A stretch of 8,078 nucleotides of DNA from Alphaproteobacteria bacterium. GTDB lineage: Bacteria > Pseudomonadota > Alphaproteobacteria > Micavibrionales > Micavibrionaceae. Shown in pieces: positions 7,475 to 8,078 of this stretch; within the stretch, counting starts at the first letter, position 1, and each line of letters starts with the position of its first letter. Under the pieces are notes generated by a model. The model had not been told where the DNA came from and searched no databases. It saw nothing but the letters and a program-made list of their open reading frames with translations. Location of the stretch: assembly GCA_030427765.1 (NCBI GenBank), contig JAUICS010000049.1, forward strand, positions 1 to 8,078. The letters are read 5' to 3'. The position numbers were made by a program, and so were the translations under genes.

Positions 7475-7484
7475 TATATGGTTG
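7469..7484. promoter_or_regulatory. NrdR box 2 (over the -35 element)
   Basis: The plus strand reads GGTCAATATATGGTTG. The core CAATATATGGT fits the centre of the NrdR consensus, with weaker outer bases. It starts 32 bp from box 1, about three helical turns, the usual spacing of paired NrdR boxes. It overlaps the -35 element. Confidence 0.7.
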
Positions 7485-7512
7485 TTCATTTTATTTTTGA
7501 AAACATGAACAA
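7482..7512. repeat. 8-bp inverted repeat upstream of the nrd promoter
   Basis: TTGTTCAT (7482-7489) and ATGAACAA (7505-7512) are a perfect 8-bp inverted repeat with a 15-nt AT-rich spacer. It lies immediately upstream of the -35 element, a usual position for an activator or second regulator. I cannot assign it to a known regulator; it does not match Fur, FNR or LexA consensus. Confidence 0.5.
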
Positions 7513-7720
7513 ATTCTTAATTTTGCCGAAAAACAGGCGTTTTATACACGAAAAAAAATGTGAATTTCCTCTATGCCTATTTTGAAGTCGTCATACTACA
7601 TATTGATTCAAGCCATCTACGTCACAATATTTTGATAACACACACACGTATTAAACGGACAAAATTAATTGTGATTCGCCTGTGGAACCCGTGCATAAAA
7701 TTTACACTGACATTATATGT

Positions 7721-8078
7721 CTAATTCGCGTTTAAAATATTCGCATGATGGTTGATATGATCATCAATAAAACTTTGGATGAAATAGTAGCTATGATCAT
7801 ATCCGGGCTGAATTCTCAGATTCAATGTCTGGTTTACCGATTCACAGGCCGCCTCAAACATCTCCGGTTTTAATTGTTCCGGCAAAAACTGATCAGCATC
7901 CCCCTGATCAATCAGAATCAATGGCTTATCACTACGATCAGATGTTCCCGACATTAATGCCGAAGCATCATGTTTTGTCCATTCCTGCTGGTCATCACCC
8001 AAATATCCAGTAAATGCCTTATGCCCCCATGGAACCTGCGATGGTGCCACAATCGGCGCAAAGGCCGATACAGATGTG
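7721..8078 (-). CDS. S-formylglutathione hydrolase, C-terminal 118 residues (5' end beyond the window)
   Basis: S-formylglutathione hydrolase (esterase D type) splits S-formylglutathione into formate and glutathione, the last step of glutathione-dependent formaldehyde detoxification in the cytoplasm. The frame is open to the window edge and continues upstream of the first in-frame GTG (8050) with TSVSAFAPI, the normal family sequence just before APSQVPWGHKAF, so the gene is cut by the window and not short. Visible family signatures are VPWGHKAFTGYLG, LIDQGDADQFLPEQLKP with the catalytic Asp, and IQPGYDHSYYFIQSFI with the catalytic His. The nucleophile Ser lies beyond the edge. The protein ends normally at TAG 7721-7723. 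It points the same way as nrdHIEF, but 424 nt and a separate promoter lie between, so it is likely another transcript. Whether an adhC/frmA-type dehydrogenase lies next to it cannot be seen. Confidence 0.95.
   Translation of the reverse strand, partial: TSVSAFAPIVAPSQVPWGHKAFTGYLGDDQQEWTKHDASALMSGTSDRSDKPLILIDQGDADQFLPEQLKPEMFEAACESVNQTLNLRIQPGYDHSYYFIQSFIDDHINHHANILNAN

Larger units (their letters stand above)
7297..7720. other. 424-nt non-coding region between the hydrolase gene and nrdH
   Basis: This is the only long gene-free stretch. The nrdH-proximal half (7297-7484) holds the leader, its hairpins, the promoter and two NrdR boxes. The distal part (7513-7720) is AT-rich; I see no convincing ORF, tRNA or terminator. 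An A8 run at 7551-7558 (a T-run for minus-strand transcripts) has no stem in front of it, and a CA repeat of four units lies near 7640-7647. Confidence 0.6.

Noticed and set aside
7518..7544. Hairpin with GCC/GGC and flanking T-runs as a terminator
   Set aside because: The stem is only three base pairs with a wide loop; not stable enough to claim.
7551..7558. A8 run as the T-tract of a terminator for the hydrolase gene
   Set aside because: No stem precedes it on the minus strand.
7721..8050. A complete short 109-residue protein starting at GTG 8050
   Set aside because: Family sequence continues upstream of 8050 to the window edge, so this is the cut C-terminus of S-formylglutathione hydrolase.

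Overview
The window carries eight protein genes and no RNA gene, mobile element or CRISPR array that I can see. The DNA is moderately AT-rich. A class Ib ribonucleotide reductase operon of the enterobacterial NrdHIEF type, an Ada repair protein, a YgeA-type racemase and a glutathione-dependent S-formylglutathione hydrolase together point to a proteobacterium. A low-GC alphaproteobacterium is my guess, but the window does not fix the lineage.

Left part (1-3199). A 5'-truncated unknown gene (+) ends at 771, convergent with a minus-strand pair: ada (DNA alkylation sensor and repair protein, start chosen at 2401) followed 37 nt later by a membrane-anchored SRPBCC-domain protein with a GTG start and a GGAGG ribosome site. 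Divergent from ada, across 108 nt, is an aspartate/glutamate (broad amino acid) racemase with the atypical Thr83/Cys196 active site of E. coli YgeA.

Right part (3209-7474, minus strand). nrdH-nrdI-nrdE-nrdF is a complete class Ib ribonucleotide reductase operon: the glutaredoxin-like electron donor, the flavodoxin that helps make the Mn cofactor, the catalytic subunit and the radical subunit. All catalytic cysteines, metal ligands and the radical tyrosine are present. Upstream is a 17-bp-spaced sigma70-type promoter whose -35 and -10 elements are each covered by an NrdR-box-like 16-mer. The two boxes start 32 bp apart, which is the expected geometry for NrdR repression. A leader of about 140 nt with an 8-bp hairpin precedes nrdH.

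The oddest spot is the nrdI/nrdE junction. The nrdI frame runs about 33 codons past the conserved NrdI core, while the nrdE frame is open 47 codons upstream of its best ribosome-site-supported start, so 124 nt are open in both frames. At the left edge of this overlap an A7 run lies in the phase of a -1 slippery heptamer; a slip there would join the NrdI core to NrdE.

Far right (7475-8078). After about 250 nt of non-coding DNA holding an 8-bp inverted repeat, the C-terminal 118 residues of S-formylglutathione hydrolase (minus strand) run off the window edge.
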